From Lampris incognitus (taxonomy: Eukaryota > Chordata > Actinopteri > Lampriformes > Lampridae), in NCBI RefSeq assembly GCF_029633865.1, contig NC_079216.1:62625006-62689005 (forward strand): a stretch of 64,000 bases of DNA, read 5' to 3'. The translations under genes and the position numbers were made by a program. The number at the start of each line of letters is the position of its first letter. The first letter of the stretch is position 1. Of the stretch, positions 12,537 to 23,460 are shown in pieces. Below the pieces are notes generated by a model, which ran no database searches, had not been told where the DNA came from, and saw nothing but the letters and a program-made list of their open reading frames with translations.

Positions 12537-13195
12537 CACTACACAAACGGATGGCCCAACACAGAAGGCCAAACTCCTCAGGACAAGACTCAGCAGTTTA
12601 TCTACACCTAAAGGAGAAGACACACTCCTTCGAGGACAGCAGCGTACACATTTTGGACAGGGAAGATAGATGGTTTGAAAGAGGGGTGAAGGAAGCCATC
12701 TATGCGAAACTGGAAAAACCATCCCTCAACAGAGGAGGAGGTCTGTGACACCACCTATCTCCCACTTACAATGCCGTCCTTTCATCTCTACCCAGGAGAC
12801 TCAAGAAGCCTAGCCTCCAAGAACAACAGTCGGTCACTAACAACTCCAACGACTCATGACCACTGAATGGAGCACTAACGAAGTTGAAACTAACACCCCC
12901 AATGACCGTCGCTGCTTAACAACAGATCACAAAGAGCCACGCATATCCAATAACTCTGATAACGACGGGCGTTGCTAAACATCGGGACACAAAGAGCCAC
13001 GGACATCAATAGCTCTGATAACGACTCCAAAGAGGATAAATATCTGAGTTTCATCACCAGTCAGTCAGACTAGCTTGGTCTAGTCAGAAAGGCACGAACT
13101 GATGAAGCCTCTTGGACTAGAGGCGAAACGTCTTCACGGATATATACCAAGTCCAGTTGCACTCGATTCAATTCCTTTGGATACGTAACAAAAGC
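12537..13195 (+). mobile_element. Penelope-like element 3' fragment (GIY-YIG C-terminus plus terminal repeat)
   Basis: Residues read HLKEKTHSFEDSSVHIL, then DREDRWFERGVKEAIYAKLE and KPSLNRGGGL. This matches the C-terminal end of the Penelope-like (Neptune/Poseidon type) GIY-YIG endonuclease. The frame then meets TGA at 12747-12749 where relatives have Arg (a CGA to TGA decay), and the same frame continues HHLSPTYNAVLSSLPRR. About 350 bp downstream lies the terminal-repeat motif with the hammerhead-like fold. Assignment is from family knowledge. Confidence 0.65.
13096..13135 (+). ncRNA. Hammerhead-ribozyme-like motif (copy A)
   Basis: GAA, then CTGATGA (13099-13105), an extra A, stem II GCCTC/GAGGC closing loop TTGGACTA, then GAAA, C, GTC, TTC. 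This is the type I hammerhead order: stem I (GAA/UUC), CUGAUGA core, stem II, GAAA, a minimal stem III (AC/GU), cleavage after GUC. Penelope-like elements are known to carry hammerheads with very short stem III. The extra A after CUGAUGA departs from consensus, and activity is unknown. Confidence 0.5.
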
Positions 13196-13335
13196 CTGTT
13201 AAATAAATAATATATTAACGTTAGGAAGTGTTGTATTCTGTGCCTGATTTGAAGTGGTCACTACACAAGCGGAATCCGTTGCTTGTGGGGTCCCATCCCT
13301 CAGTTTTCTTCTGTTCGCTTCTAGCACATTTTATG

Positions 13336-16300
13336 GCAGTCAAAAGTCAAAGTATCTTCATCGTCCCTTGCAGGGAAATTAGTTTGCAGCCAGTATAAAA
13401 ACTCTCACACAAAGACAAAACATACAAACACCAAGGTGGAATTGACAACAGGACATAGGACATAGTAGGCAAGGAGAACCAAAGTAGGTCAAATATAAAA
13501 TGTAATATAAAAAACATAAATACAAAATATAAAATATACAGACCAAGGAAACTAGTGAACTACAGACAACAGATGAATATTATCTACTATTTAACAACTG
13601 GATGGCAGTGGGGACAAAGGAAGCCCTGTATCTCTTAGTACTAATACAGGGCATCCTCAACCGACGACCTGAAGGTAACAGCTCAAACTTTGGCCAAAGG
13701 GGGTGACCTTGGCACTCCAGAAGGGAAGTAGCCTTTCTGAACACCCTCCTATTATAAAGGTCAGTAAGCTGGGCTTGGCTTCTGCCTGAAATCTTGCTAG
13801 CCCGTTTGATAAGTCTATCGAGCCCTTTTTTTATTGGCCAGAGAAAAGTTACCAAACCAAGCCACAATACAGTACGTTAAAACGGTTTCAATAAAACTTC
13901 TATAAAAGAGAGTCATCATCTGGGAGGAGACATTAAATGTCCACATTTTCCTCAGGAAAAAAAGTCTTTGTTGGACCTTCTCTGATGTGGAAGCAACATG
14001 AGTTTCAAAGCATATTTTTTTGTCAAGAACAACCCCCAGATATTTGTAGCTGTCCACAAGCTCAGTGTCAGCACCTTTAATGCTGGTTGGTACAGGACTA
14101 GGAGTCTTTCTAAAACTGATTATCATGTCTTTAGTTTTAGACACATTTAAGTGGAGAAAGAAGTCCTCACACCAAGACACAAAATCATCGACCACAGGTC
14201 TGTGTTTTTCCTCCTCCCCGTCAAGAAGACTTACAATCACTGAATCATTGGCAAATTTGAATATGTGTCTGCTGGTATGGTTGCTGCGACAGTCATTAGT
14301 GTACAAGGTGTAGAGTAACGGGGAGAGGCAACAGCCCTGAGGGGAACCAGTTGAAGAGTACAGCTGATTGAAAAAGCAGCCATTAACCCTCACACACTGG
14401 GACCTATTAGTCAAGAAGTCCAGTATCTAGCCAACTAGATTAAGATCCAGTTTGAAAAGATGAATTATCTTATCTGCTAACAGATGTGGCTGGATTGTGT
14501 TAAAGGCTCAGGAGAAATCTATAAACAGCCTGGCATGAGCATTTGTCCCCTCAAGATGGCGGTACAGAAAATGTAAGTGTTATTATGGCATCTTGTAAAC
14601 CCCTATCGGGCCTGTATGCAAATTGTAGTGGATCAAAGGATTTCTCCACCTGCAATAAAACCTCGTTTTTAATGAGCTTCTTCTTCTTCTTCTAATCCTT
14701 CATGATTAGAGAAGTCAGCGCTACTGGCCTATTGTCATTTAATGTCACGGGGGTTCTAGTCTTGGCAACTGGTACAATTGTGGAATGTTTCCATAATTTA
14801 GGGACCCTCTGTTGCTGAAGGGATAGTGTTAAAATAGTGTGAAATATTCCACACAACTGTTCAGCACAGGTTTTAAGAACCTGGCCACAGATATCATCAG
14901 ATCCAGGGCTTTTGCTAGACTTGGTGACTTTGAAGTGTTTTTCCACACTTTTGATATCAACAGTCCAAGCTGGGGGAGCTCTAGCGCTGTTCTTTAATGC
15001 ATTCAGTTTGTCTGTGAAATCATGATTATCAAATCTCAAGTAAAATTTGTTTAACTCATCAGCCAATTGTTTATCTGAATTAAAACCAGCCAGAGCAATG
15101 TTCCTGTTGCCTTTGTCTTTACACCCAGTCATAGATTTCATACCGTTCCAGGCTACCCTCAAATTGTTACTGCTCAGCTCAGCTTCTATTTTATCTCTGT
15201 ACCTGAGTTTAGCCTTTTTGATTTCTGACCTGATCTCCTTCTTTGTTTCCTTAACTACAGCATAATTGCTAACTACAGTATCATTAACTACAGTATCTTA
15301 ACTACAGTATACAATGTACCCAACATCACCATAAATGGGCATCGATTAAGTGCGGCTGACAAATTCACTTACCTGGGCAGTTCTCTCTCCAGATATGTCA
15401 CCACTGATGAAGAGATGACCGCACGGCTTGCTAAAGCAAGTACTGCTTTTGGTAGACTCCACAAGAATGTGTGGAACAGGAGAGGCATCACCCAGGAGAC
15501 AAAAATTAAAGTGTATCGAGCCATAGTTCTCACTACATTGCTTTACGGCTGCAAAACATGGACAGTTTACAAACGCGATGCAAAAACACTAAACCATTTT
15601 CACACCACATGCCTCAGAAAACTTCTTGGCATAAAGTGGGATGACAAGATCCCTGACACTCGCTCAAGACTGCCGAGTATACACACCATCCTCATGCAAT
15701 CACAACTTTGTTGGGTGGGCCACGTAGTTCGCATGCCAGACCCCCGGCTCCCAAAGAAACTGTTATATAGTGAACTCAAGCAAGGCAAACGCTCCCATGG
15801 TGGTCAATACAAGCATTTCAAAGACACCTTGAAGGTTTCGTTAAAGGCCTTCACCATCAATTATGATACATGGGAACAGAAAGCTTTGAACAGAGGAGAG
15901 TGGCGTGCAGCTGTCCGAAATGGTGCAAACACATATGAGGCTGCCAGGATTGCTGCAGCAGAGAGCCGCGGGCAGCCCAGGAAAGACCGTGCCAGCAACC
16001 CTCCAACTACTCCCACTATCCCATGCCCACACTGCCAAAGAACATTCAGAGCGCAGATTGGACTAACCAGCCATCTTCGCACCCACAGAATTCGGCCCCT
16101 ACAGGATGACTAGATGGTCCTTGTCGCTGTGACGGACGAACAGCAACACAGTATCATTGCCCTCTTTAAAAGCATTTTTCCTTTTATGAAGCAGACCTTT
16201 AAGGGCTGATGAAGCCCATGGTTTGTTGTTAGGGAAAATCTTGACAGCCTTGGTCGGAATCACATTGTCTGTACAAAAGGAGATATAGCTATACACAACG

Positions 16301-16380
16301 TCCGTTAGCTCTTCAATATTGTCTGAGGATTCAGTAAACACCGACCGGTCTGTACAGTTGAGCACCCCTGCAGGGCGAGA
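13336..16380 (-). mobile_element. L2-like non-LTR retrotransposon, decayed, split by a nested insertion
   Basis: On the minus strand the order is: an upstream piece at 16159-16365 (NKPWASSALKGLLHKRKNAF), a linker plus RT N-terminus at 14692-15274 (KSSKSPGSDDICGQVLKTCA, PVALTSL), a broken stretch with a GAA-repeat expansion at 14670-14692, and the RT core at 13815-14414 (GSPQGCCLSPLLYTLYTNDC, then FANDSVIVSLLDG, where FADD has become FAND, then LNVSKTKDMII and YKYLGVVLDKK). The 3' end carries a TTTGACTTTTGACTG-type repeat near 13336-13351, typical of fish L2/Rex1 tails. The metal-binding Asp is lost, so it is dead. A second LINE interrupts it at 15286-16147. Confidence 0.85.
15286..16147 (+). 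mobile_element. 5'-truncated LINE with C-terminal C2H2 zinc finger, nested in the L2-like element
   Basis: Open frame 15415-16113 (232 codons) gives an RT C-terminal region (FGRLHKNVWNRRGI, KIKVYRAIVLTTLLYGCKTW, LCWVGHVVRMPD) ending in a single zinc finger CPHCQRTFRAQIGLTSHLRTH-like module (16021-16082). The host L2-like sequence is flanked by an 11-bp duplication, ACAGTATCATT, at 15275-15285 and 16148-16158, and the L2 frame joins exactly across it. The terminal finger is an element feature, so this is not a host zinc-finger gene. Clade not assigned. Confidence 0.82.
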
Positions 16381-16824
16381 GAGGAGTCAGTATTCCAGAC
16401 CTTCGCCTGCCTTACGTGTACTTTCTCTCTCCTCAACGCAGTCTTATATACAGGCAGGAGATGCACCGTATTGTGATGGGAAGATCTGAGAGACCCTACT
16501 CAGACTTGTACGCTTGTACGGAAAACTCGCTGCAGGCGCCGGACTGTGCAAGCGCCACCTCCGCAGAGGTGACAGTAATCCATTTATGTCGTCTTTCGGG
16601 ATCTTTAGGAATCCGATAAAATGCTCTCCCTTTTACTTATACGCGACCGTTCTGGCATCCCGGCGCACAACAGCTATCCACCATATTCACTGCATAAATA
16701 CAGCAGGCGAAGAGACTTGGTGCTAGCTAGCAGTCATTTGCCCAGCAATAGGCCCGCTTTCCTGCCAAAATGGCGGTGTTTCGATTTCGACTATTGCGTG
16801 ACGTCAACTACCGGAGCTCTATAT
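16381..16824. other. Unassigned GC-moderate DNA
   Basis: No exon or known repeat recognised. A GCCAAAATGGCGG start-like context at 16765-16777 leads into no recognisable protein. Confidence 0.35.
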
Positions 16825-16998
16825 TGTAACGTGCATGGATACGTAGACACGTTGGCCGCTAGCTGACGAGTCTGACCCTTTAATCGAGCGGTCAGCGATG
16901 TCTGCCGCGGTGCGGGTTCGCGTCCCGGCCGCGGCAGTTCCTGTGCTTGCCTCCCGAATTCGCTGCAATACGTTTCTGTGAATCCCGCTACTTTTACA
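16825..16998 (+). mobile_element. Solo LTR-like element with internal tRNA-like promoter (relative of the 47-kb family)
   Basis: Begins TGTAAC and ends CTTTTACA. It shares with the LTRs at 45-47 kb the block GACACGTT-GCC-CTAGCT-AC, GTCTGACCCTTTA and CGAGCGGT-AG. The B box reads GGTTCGCGTCC (perfect at the invariant positions). The 3' half differs (CCCGAATTCGCT block), as in the fragment at 51827-51942, so it represents a second subfamily. No target duplication is visible. Confidence 0.5.
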
Positions 16999-17365
16999 CG
17001 TTTTCTAGGGTTATGTATGGGGCATCATACGAAATATATAAGTAACGTAGCCTTTAACAGTATAACATTCATAGCAGTGATATGAGTCACAGAAACTTTA
17101 TTGATTTGACGAACAGGAACCTGTCTCATGAACCAGTCTGCACTGAACCTGAAAGATAATTTCCCCTTAGTTACGCTCAAACTGTGAGGCTTTTGGCTTT
17201 TCCTCGTAGATCTACAGCACTCAGCCGGGTCAGCCCTAATGAATAGTTCTGTTGAACCCTTGTTTGAAACTGAGATGGACAATGTCTATGAATGTTCTCA
17301 TTCATCCAGGTCATGGTTATGCAAAGGAATTGAATCGAGTGCAACTGGACTTGGTATATATCCGT

Positions 17366-17405
17366 GAAGACGTTTCGCCTCTCATCCAAGAGGCTTCATC
17401 AGTTC
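17366..17405 (-). ncRNA. Hammerhead-ribozyme-like motif (copy B1)
   Basis: Minus-strand reading: GAA CTGATGA A GCCTC TTGGATGA GAGGC GAAA C GTC TTC. Same fold as copy A, with an intact 5-bp stem II. Confidence 0.5.
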
Positions 17406-17560
17406 GTGCCTTTTTTGACTAGACCAGGCTAGTCTGACTAGACCAAGCTAGTCTGCTTGGTCTAGTCTTCATCAGTTCGTGCCTTTCTGACTAGACCAAG
17501 CTAGTCTGACTAGACCATGACTAGACCAAGCAGACTAGCTTGGTCTAGTCAAAAAGGCAC

Positions 17561-17600
17561 GAACTGATGAAGCCTCTTGGATGAGAGGCGAAACGTCTTC
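17561..17600 (+). ncRNA. Hammerhead-ribozyme-like motif (copy B2)
   Basis: Plus-strand copy in the right arm of the palindrome, identical in core and stem II to copy B1. Confidence 0.5.
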
Positions 17601-17783
17601 ACGGATATATACCAAGTCCAGTTGCACTCGATTCAATTTCTTTGGATGAGATTGTCAATGGCGTTATAAAAATTGTAACAGTGATTGACACATAGAAACA
17701 TAACGTTAGCAGTAACAACACTGCGCTAGCATTGGCTAGTACAAAAACATGCTAGGTGCTAACATTACACGTCTGGATCTTAC

Positions 17784-17955
17784 CTTCGTAATCGTGGATG
17801 TAGCTTGAAATGTAAAGCTTGAAGCCCTTCTCCTTTTTGGTAACTGACTTTTGGCATGCTTCTTGGATAATGCGACTAACGTCGTTAAACGTGAGTTTGG
17901 GTAGACCTCGAAGAGGCCGACTGAAAAACGCCAGCGCTTCCGAGACGTAGATACC
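17784..17955 (-). other. Possible coding exon or repeat-encoded ORF fragment
   Basis: Minus strand has an open frame reading FFSRPLRGLPKLTFNDVSRI, followed by KGFKLYISSYIHDYE, that stops at a strong donor G|GTAAGATC (17783-17777). The upstream end is an in-frame TAA, with an ATGGCGGACGG start in a different frame at about 18004. It reads like real protein but I do not recognise the family, and it may belong to a DNA transposon. Confidence 0.3.
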
Positions 17956-18010
17956 CCATTAGCCGCCGCTGTACGCCGCCGCTATGCGTCTGCCCGTCCG
18001 CCATATTGGA

Positions 18011-19695
18011 GCGGTCAATATCCGGACGTGAACCAATATAATGTGTCTTGAGAGATGCAGACTTCTCTACATAAATCGACTGTGACTCGCTTAATTCTGA
18101 ACCAATATTCACGAAATCTGGTTTGATATAAACGTGATAAATTGATAAATGATACTGGTTATTTGGAATTAAAGTTACCGGGGGGGGGGTAGTTCTAATC
18201 ACCTCGATACCAAAACAAAACAACTATTTTTGTTCCCCATGACTCCAGTTAAGTCCACTTCAGCAAGCTCCAGTACACAAAAATTGTTAATCTCAAATAT
18301 TTTATTTCCGGGTAAAAGATTCAACAGTCTTTCCACACCACACTGACAAAAACTTGCTTACATAAGTTTACTTACATAAGTTTGCTGTATGAACAAGTTC
18401 AATAAAACTGGAAGTCCTGTTAAACACATATTTGGAAAAAAAGACAGAAGTTAAAGTACAAAGTAAAATGAATCTGGAGAGAATTACAATTTAAGATGTG
18501 ACGTAAAAAGCTGACACTGTTCACAAGCTGGGTCACTGACACAGGTTTCTGTCATCTGGCTGTTCTAATTTGGGAGGTTTTTTTTTCATCATGTGTACAG
18601 AACTAGCTACTATAATATACTAATAATCAGTTTTCTATTCAATAAAGATACTGTGGAATTCCTACTATATCACTATTGCCAAACAATCATCAACATTTTC
18701 AAAATATAAGCTTAGGATCTCCTATGTATACACGCCTTCACCCGAAACGAGTAAAACACAATTTAATACAAAGATAGCAATGATTCACTACCTCCATATT
18801 CAAATGTGAGGCTGCACCGTAGATGACGACACTGTTTGGTGCTCTATAATGTCCCTTGGCAAGAATTTCTGTTGTTCGGTGGCACAGCGTAGTTGAGACG
18901 GCCGCAGAAGAATCCTGTTGCTTTTTGCCAGAGCTGCTGCCGAGTTGACAAACAGATCTGCCAGTTGCCGGAACCGCTGCCGAGTTGACTGAGCGGAGCC
19001 ACCATGGTTGACCCTTTCCGGGTACTGACAGCTGGGTAGACTGTGCCTGGGGATTTGAATTCAGAGTTACCTTCTCCTAGCCTTTGCCTAAAGAGGCATC
19101 AACCCACAAAGCAGCAGGTGGATTTGAAATCAGAGTTCCCTTCTCCTATCCCAATGTGTTGGCTGGACTTGGCACCATGGGAAGTACCATACAGACATGC
19201 AGGAGGACCAGATCTATCAGTAGGGATGTCGTCCTTAGCCAAAGGGCCCTTGCTGAGGGAAGGTGCTACCCCTCTACAGCCTGCGGTTGCAGTTCAGCGT
19301 CTTACCCAGGACAACCCCGGGTTAGAATCTCCCCGCTGAGTCAAATATACACATACGTAGCCCACATAAACTATCCTGACTTTGCTATATTACATACACA
19401 CACACACTCACAGAGACTTCATCATTTACACTTTTATTTTTATGCTCTCTTTCAATGTCTATTGCATTTATCATCATCACTATCACTAGCTATTTTATTT
19501 AGACTTCTTTGTTTTATACATGTCATCATTTACATTTCTTTTTATGCTGGTTTGCATTTATTTATTGCATGTATTATCATCACTATCACTATTGTATTTT
19601 GATTTGTTTTATCTTGTGAGGCATCTGTGTTTCTTATTTAATTGTATGCTTTGATGTACAGTAACATGTGACCTTCAAACCTTTTGCTATAAGGA
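18011..19695. other. Unassigned DNA, AT-rich
   Basis: Contains a short direct repeat (TTTACTTACATAAG at 18358-18380) and an imperfect internal repeat at 19040-19150 (GGATTTGAA-TCAGAGTT-CCTTCTCCTA twice). It may be the 3' flank of the transposase remnant that follows. No gene supported. Confidence 0.4.
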
Positions 19696-21440
19696 TTAGT
19701 ATCCCTGAAACAGTATGGCTTTAGAGAGCTTCTTTCGGAAGCTACCACTTTGCAATTGCAGAGTGTGAAGTTTGGCAATGTGGTACTGCCTCAATTTGTG
19801 GAATGTGCTGACAACTAATGACAGGATGGAAAAGTGGTGATTGTCAATGCCGTCCTGAGTTTCAATTATATGGTCACCAAGATTGAACACATCCTCTGAA
19901 CCTACGTCGGACCGGACCATGTGGTTGACAAGGGAAACGCTGCATTGATGAGCTGCTGATGTAATCACAAGACACAACTGATAATATTTTACTGGATCTT
20001 CCTGAGTCTTTCGTTGTAGTATGTCTAAAAGTGAGGTATTTATTCCAGGCTTGCTGTCCACAGAGTGCAACCACCTGTATAACAAAAAACTAAAAAAAAA
20101 AAGGTATGCACAACTACAACACATTATTTGTAAAGGTTGGAGATGAGATGAAAGGATGCTGATAGTAAAGTACTGTACATTCACAGTGTGTGTGGATGTG
20201 GGAATAGAACATGCCAACAATAATGCACCCATTACAAACAATACTTCTGCAGAATACATTATGTTTACCTTTGAAGTGTGTGAGGATGAGGAAGTGTTAT
20301 GTGCATCGTATCTCTTAAATAGCTGTAGGCTTTGGGGCCATGCAAATGCAGCGTTAAAGCAAACTCCCTTTGAGACAGAGTGTAGGCATGGTGCTGTTTC
20401 AGGAGTTCAACTGGAAGATCTGGAGTGTTAGGAAAAACAGACCCAAAAATATGAAATTTGATTTCAATTATTGCATTACAGTGCAACTCGGGTCACAAAT
20501 TTAAATGTTACTGGTAGTGTGATATGTCATCTACTGCCTTTGCCAGTATGAAATAAAACCCACTATATATTCATAAATGAAGAAAACCTACCAGAATAGT
20601 GGTCAAGCTTTAACTGTAGTTCTTCTGAAATCATATTTTTCTCTTTCAACTCACCTAGCAGTGACTTTACATTTTGTTTCTGTCTCCTTTCACAATCCTT
20701 GGCGATTCTCAACTGCCTCTGCAGCTCCTCAACTCTCGCTTCAGCCTCAGCTAACTTATATTTAATTTGGTCAGGGTCAAGGGCATAATGATGATCCTAC
20801 AAAATATAGCACTTGTTGGGTAAGCACTATACAACACAACTAAGTATATTGCAAAAGTGCTGTGGATAAGAACTGCTTTGTTACACTTACTGAGGTTGAG
20901 GAGTTCTGCGGTTCAGAAGATTCAGACAGGATCATCACTTGCCTCACCAGCTTGTGTTGATGTCCTAGTTGACCTGGCTTTATTTGGAACCATCAAATTA
21001 AGTAAGAAATCAACATTAGACAACTCTAAAAAGGATGTCTACTTTCAATATCAGGTTTAGTGGTAATTCCAGTTATTTTAGCAAGAGATCGTGTACTGTA
21101 TATGCTCATCATTCCAATCAGTTTCCATTATTAATACTGTTTACCACAAATAATGACTTAAAAATACAGTAACCTTGTTCAGATGGTCTGGAAAGGATGC
21201 AAAAACTGAAGGGATCACACATTCCTTCACACGCACAGTTTGCCCAGTTCTGTCAAAATCATCCGTCTTGAAATTACAGCTGCAGAGAACTGCAGAATCA
21301 GTAGGCTCAAAATCCTTCCGTCTAACAGCTATGGCCCAAGCTTTCCTTACTCCATGATTTTTTGGGAACCTTTGACAAAAACAAGGCCATCTCAATATTC
21401 CTTCTGGCATGTAGCTGAATGGTGCAGCCAGTACATTAAG
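19696..21440 (-). pseudogene. THAP / P-element-type transposase gene remnant
   Basis: Read 5' to 3' on the minus strand: a THAP zinc-finger piece at 21176-21440 (FCQRFPKNHGVRKAWAIAVR, DFDRTGQTVRVKE); a linker near 20880-21005 that needs a frame change; a coiled-coil exon at 20585-20797 (YALDPDQIKYKLAEAEARVE); an HTH-like piece near 20285-20425 (QREFALTLHLHGPKAYSYLR, a P-element transposase signature); then LHSVDSKPGINTSLLDILQR and a C-terminus at 19696-20085 ending KKLSKAILFQGY. The THAP ligand motif CSEHF has become CSCNF, losing the zinc-binding His. The catalytic middle is deleted. It therefore looks like a dead THAP9/P-like transposon, not a host gene. Confidence 0.65.
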
Positions 21441-22756
21441 GTAGCAGCATAAATATGGCTTAGCAGATCTAGCTAGCTAGCTAATTTAATCGTGGCAGTT
21501 TGTATAATCTCATGAGCACAAACACATTCCAGATGATACTTTTCTATAAAATAAATTATACAACTAATGAGATGAGGTGTAACTAAATATCACGTTTACC
21601 CCTAGTTGTACTAGTGCTTCAGTAAGTTAGCTAGCTAGCTAGCAAGCCATGTTTCCATTAGGTAGCTAACTAACATTAGCTAACGTTATGCCGGTGTCAG
21701 GTAATGTCCAGGATAGTCTGAGGTGATAATTCACGTTCACTGCCTTCCAAAACAGTAAAATATTGTTATATAAAATCATTGTTAATAAAATTGCCACTTA
21801 CTTGTGAAAAGTTATCCCGCATTGCCTGTTTTTAAGGCTTCTTCTGTTCGAACAGCCAAACGCAGCACATGCCTGGGCATTTTTCTATCGACTCAACTCT
21901 CTGACCACGCAGACGCACGTCAAATTCCAAACGAGGCATTTACGTATACATATCCGTGATGGCTTCGCTGTCGTTGTCAGTTGCCCGTATCACTTCCGGC
22001 GCTGCCCGGAAATGCTCGAGCTGGCCGAGTCGGAATGCGGAAGAGAGTGTGCATATAGTCCATTGGCCGGGATAAAAAAAAGGGGGGGGGCACCAGCCTG
22101 CCTTCCCTTGTGTATCTGTCCATGGTTTACCACAGAGAAAGTTTGTAAACGCATGACTGATTATCTGGACTCAGGGGGAATACCGTCGTATGTTGCAACC
22201 ACAGAACTTTAACTCGGGGCTTGTATCTGTCATTTAAACTGGATGCCATGTATTTCACCGAGCCTTTTGTTGGCTGACAAATGAATGCAGTCATTTTTAA
22301 AAAAAACCTTACGGGACACAATATTTCAAAATGTCAGGGGTCAGGGCCATGATATACACTTAACACCTACCGCGATGTTGATGGGCAAACATATCGACAG
22401 CTTTTACCTGAAGGTTTATGTCTCATGATACTGAACACAGAGGCAGTTTTAGCTGAATAGATGCAAAGTGAAAGTGCTGCATGGGGCTACTACCATGGGG
22501 CCTTCTTCCATTGGTTAGCTCTGGGAAATTAGCTCTCCGAACCACTAGGCACACAGCACTGCACATAATATACAAATCAGGGACAATAAACACGAACATA
22601 AATGTATAATTTATGCATTCACATCCGGGGGAAGTTTGCCTTGCCTCCAACCATCACCTACCATAATGCTGTGCCTGATTCGAGATGATCTGCTAAACCA
22701 CAGTTTGCTGATCAGCAGCCACGATCAGTGAACGGCGCATTGTGCCACTTTTTAGT
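21441..22756. other. Unassigned DNA with GCTA-rich runs
   Basis: Runs of GCTAGCTAGCTA at 21468-21485 and 21628-21645 and GCTAACGTTA motifs at 21665-21690. 21890-22060 is CpG-richer and could be the 5' end of the transposase-type element. No gene recognised. Confidence 0.4.
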
Positions 22757-23165
22757 CTGCTCCGTTGCCTAGCAACACAGGGATCGCCAGTTCGAATCCC
22801 CGGCTTGGTCGGGCGTCCCTACGGACACAATCGGCCGTGTCTGCGGGTGGAAAGCCGGATGTGGGTGGGTGTATCCTGGTCGCCGCACTAGCGCCTCCCC
22901 TGGTTGGTCTGGGCGCCTGTTCAGGGGGGAGGGGGGACTGGGGGGGGGGGATAGCGTGACCCTCCCACGCGCCACGTCCCCCTGGCGAAACTCCTCACTG
23001 TCAGGTGAGAAGAGGCGGCTGGCGACTCCCCATGTATCGGAGGGAGCATGTGGTAGTCTGCAGCTCTCCGCGGATGGGCAGAGGGGGTGGAGCAGGGACG
23101 GGGGTGGAGCAGGGACCGGGGCGGCTCGGAAGAGTGGGGTAATTGGCCAAGTACAGCCTTGGTAA
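22757..23165 (+). mobile_element. tRNA-derived SINE-like element, family A, copy 2
   Basis: Near full-length copy with B-box-like CAGTTCGAATCC at 22790-22801 and the family body (GTCTGCGGGTGGAAAGCCGG, CACCTCCCC-type block, TAATTGGCCAAGTACA end). It contains a short duplicated GGGGTGGAGCAGGGAC (23085-23117). Confidence 0.8.
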
Positions 23166-23460
23166 GTTCCGGTCTGCGTAGCCGTACGTCGCCGCGACGT
23201 GTAATTACTTTTTTTTTTTTGGAGAAGTGCACGTGAGGCCCCGGCGTAGGGTACGCGGCTACGCGTGCCCGCGCGGGACCCCCGGCGTCGATACTTCGCT
23301 CCCAATGGGAATTCCCAGTAAACGTCCCAAGCATCCCCCTCAGGCATGGCCGGATTAACACACGAGGAGGCCCCGGGGCACGCACGTCCATTGCCCCCCC
23401 CCCCGCCCCCGTCCCCGTCAGATAGGCTACGCATTACGCAAACAATACTAAACATTGTTA
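23166..23460. other. GC-rich unassigned DNA with T- and C-homopolymers
   Basis: Holds T12 near 23209 and C10 near 23394. No exon seen. Confidence 0.35.

Larger units (their letters stand above)
17283..17645. mobile_element. Inverted pair of Penelope-type terminal repeats (large palindrome)
   Basis: Arm 17323-17426 is nearly the exact reverse complement of arm 17541-17644, separated by about 114 bp made of alternating CTAGACCAAGCTAGTC motifs on both strands. The left side extends to TGTCTATGAATGTTCTCATTC, the known end of the repeat, also present at 33150-33185. Each arm holds one hammerhead-like core. Inverted or head-to-head terminal repeats are typical of Penelope-like insertions. Confidence 0.7.

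Noticed and set aside
15415-16113. Host zinc-finger protein gene
   Set aside because: The finger is fused to LINE reverse-transcriptase C-terminal sequence and the block is flanked by an 11-bp target duplication.
22769-23455. 228-codon minus-strand ORF
   Set aside because: Antisense of SINE family A; it is not conserved in the other three copies.
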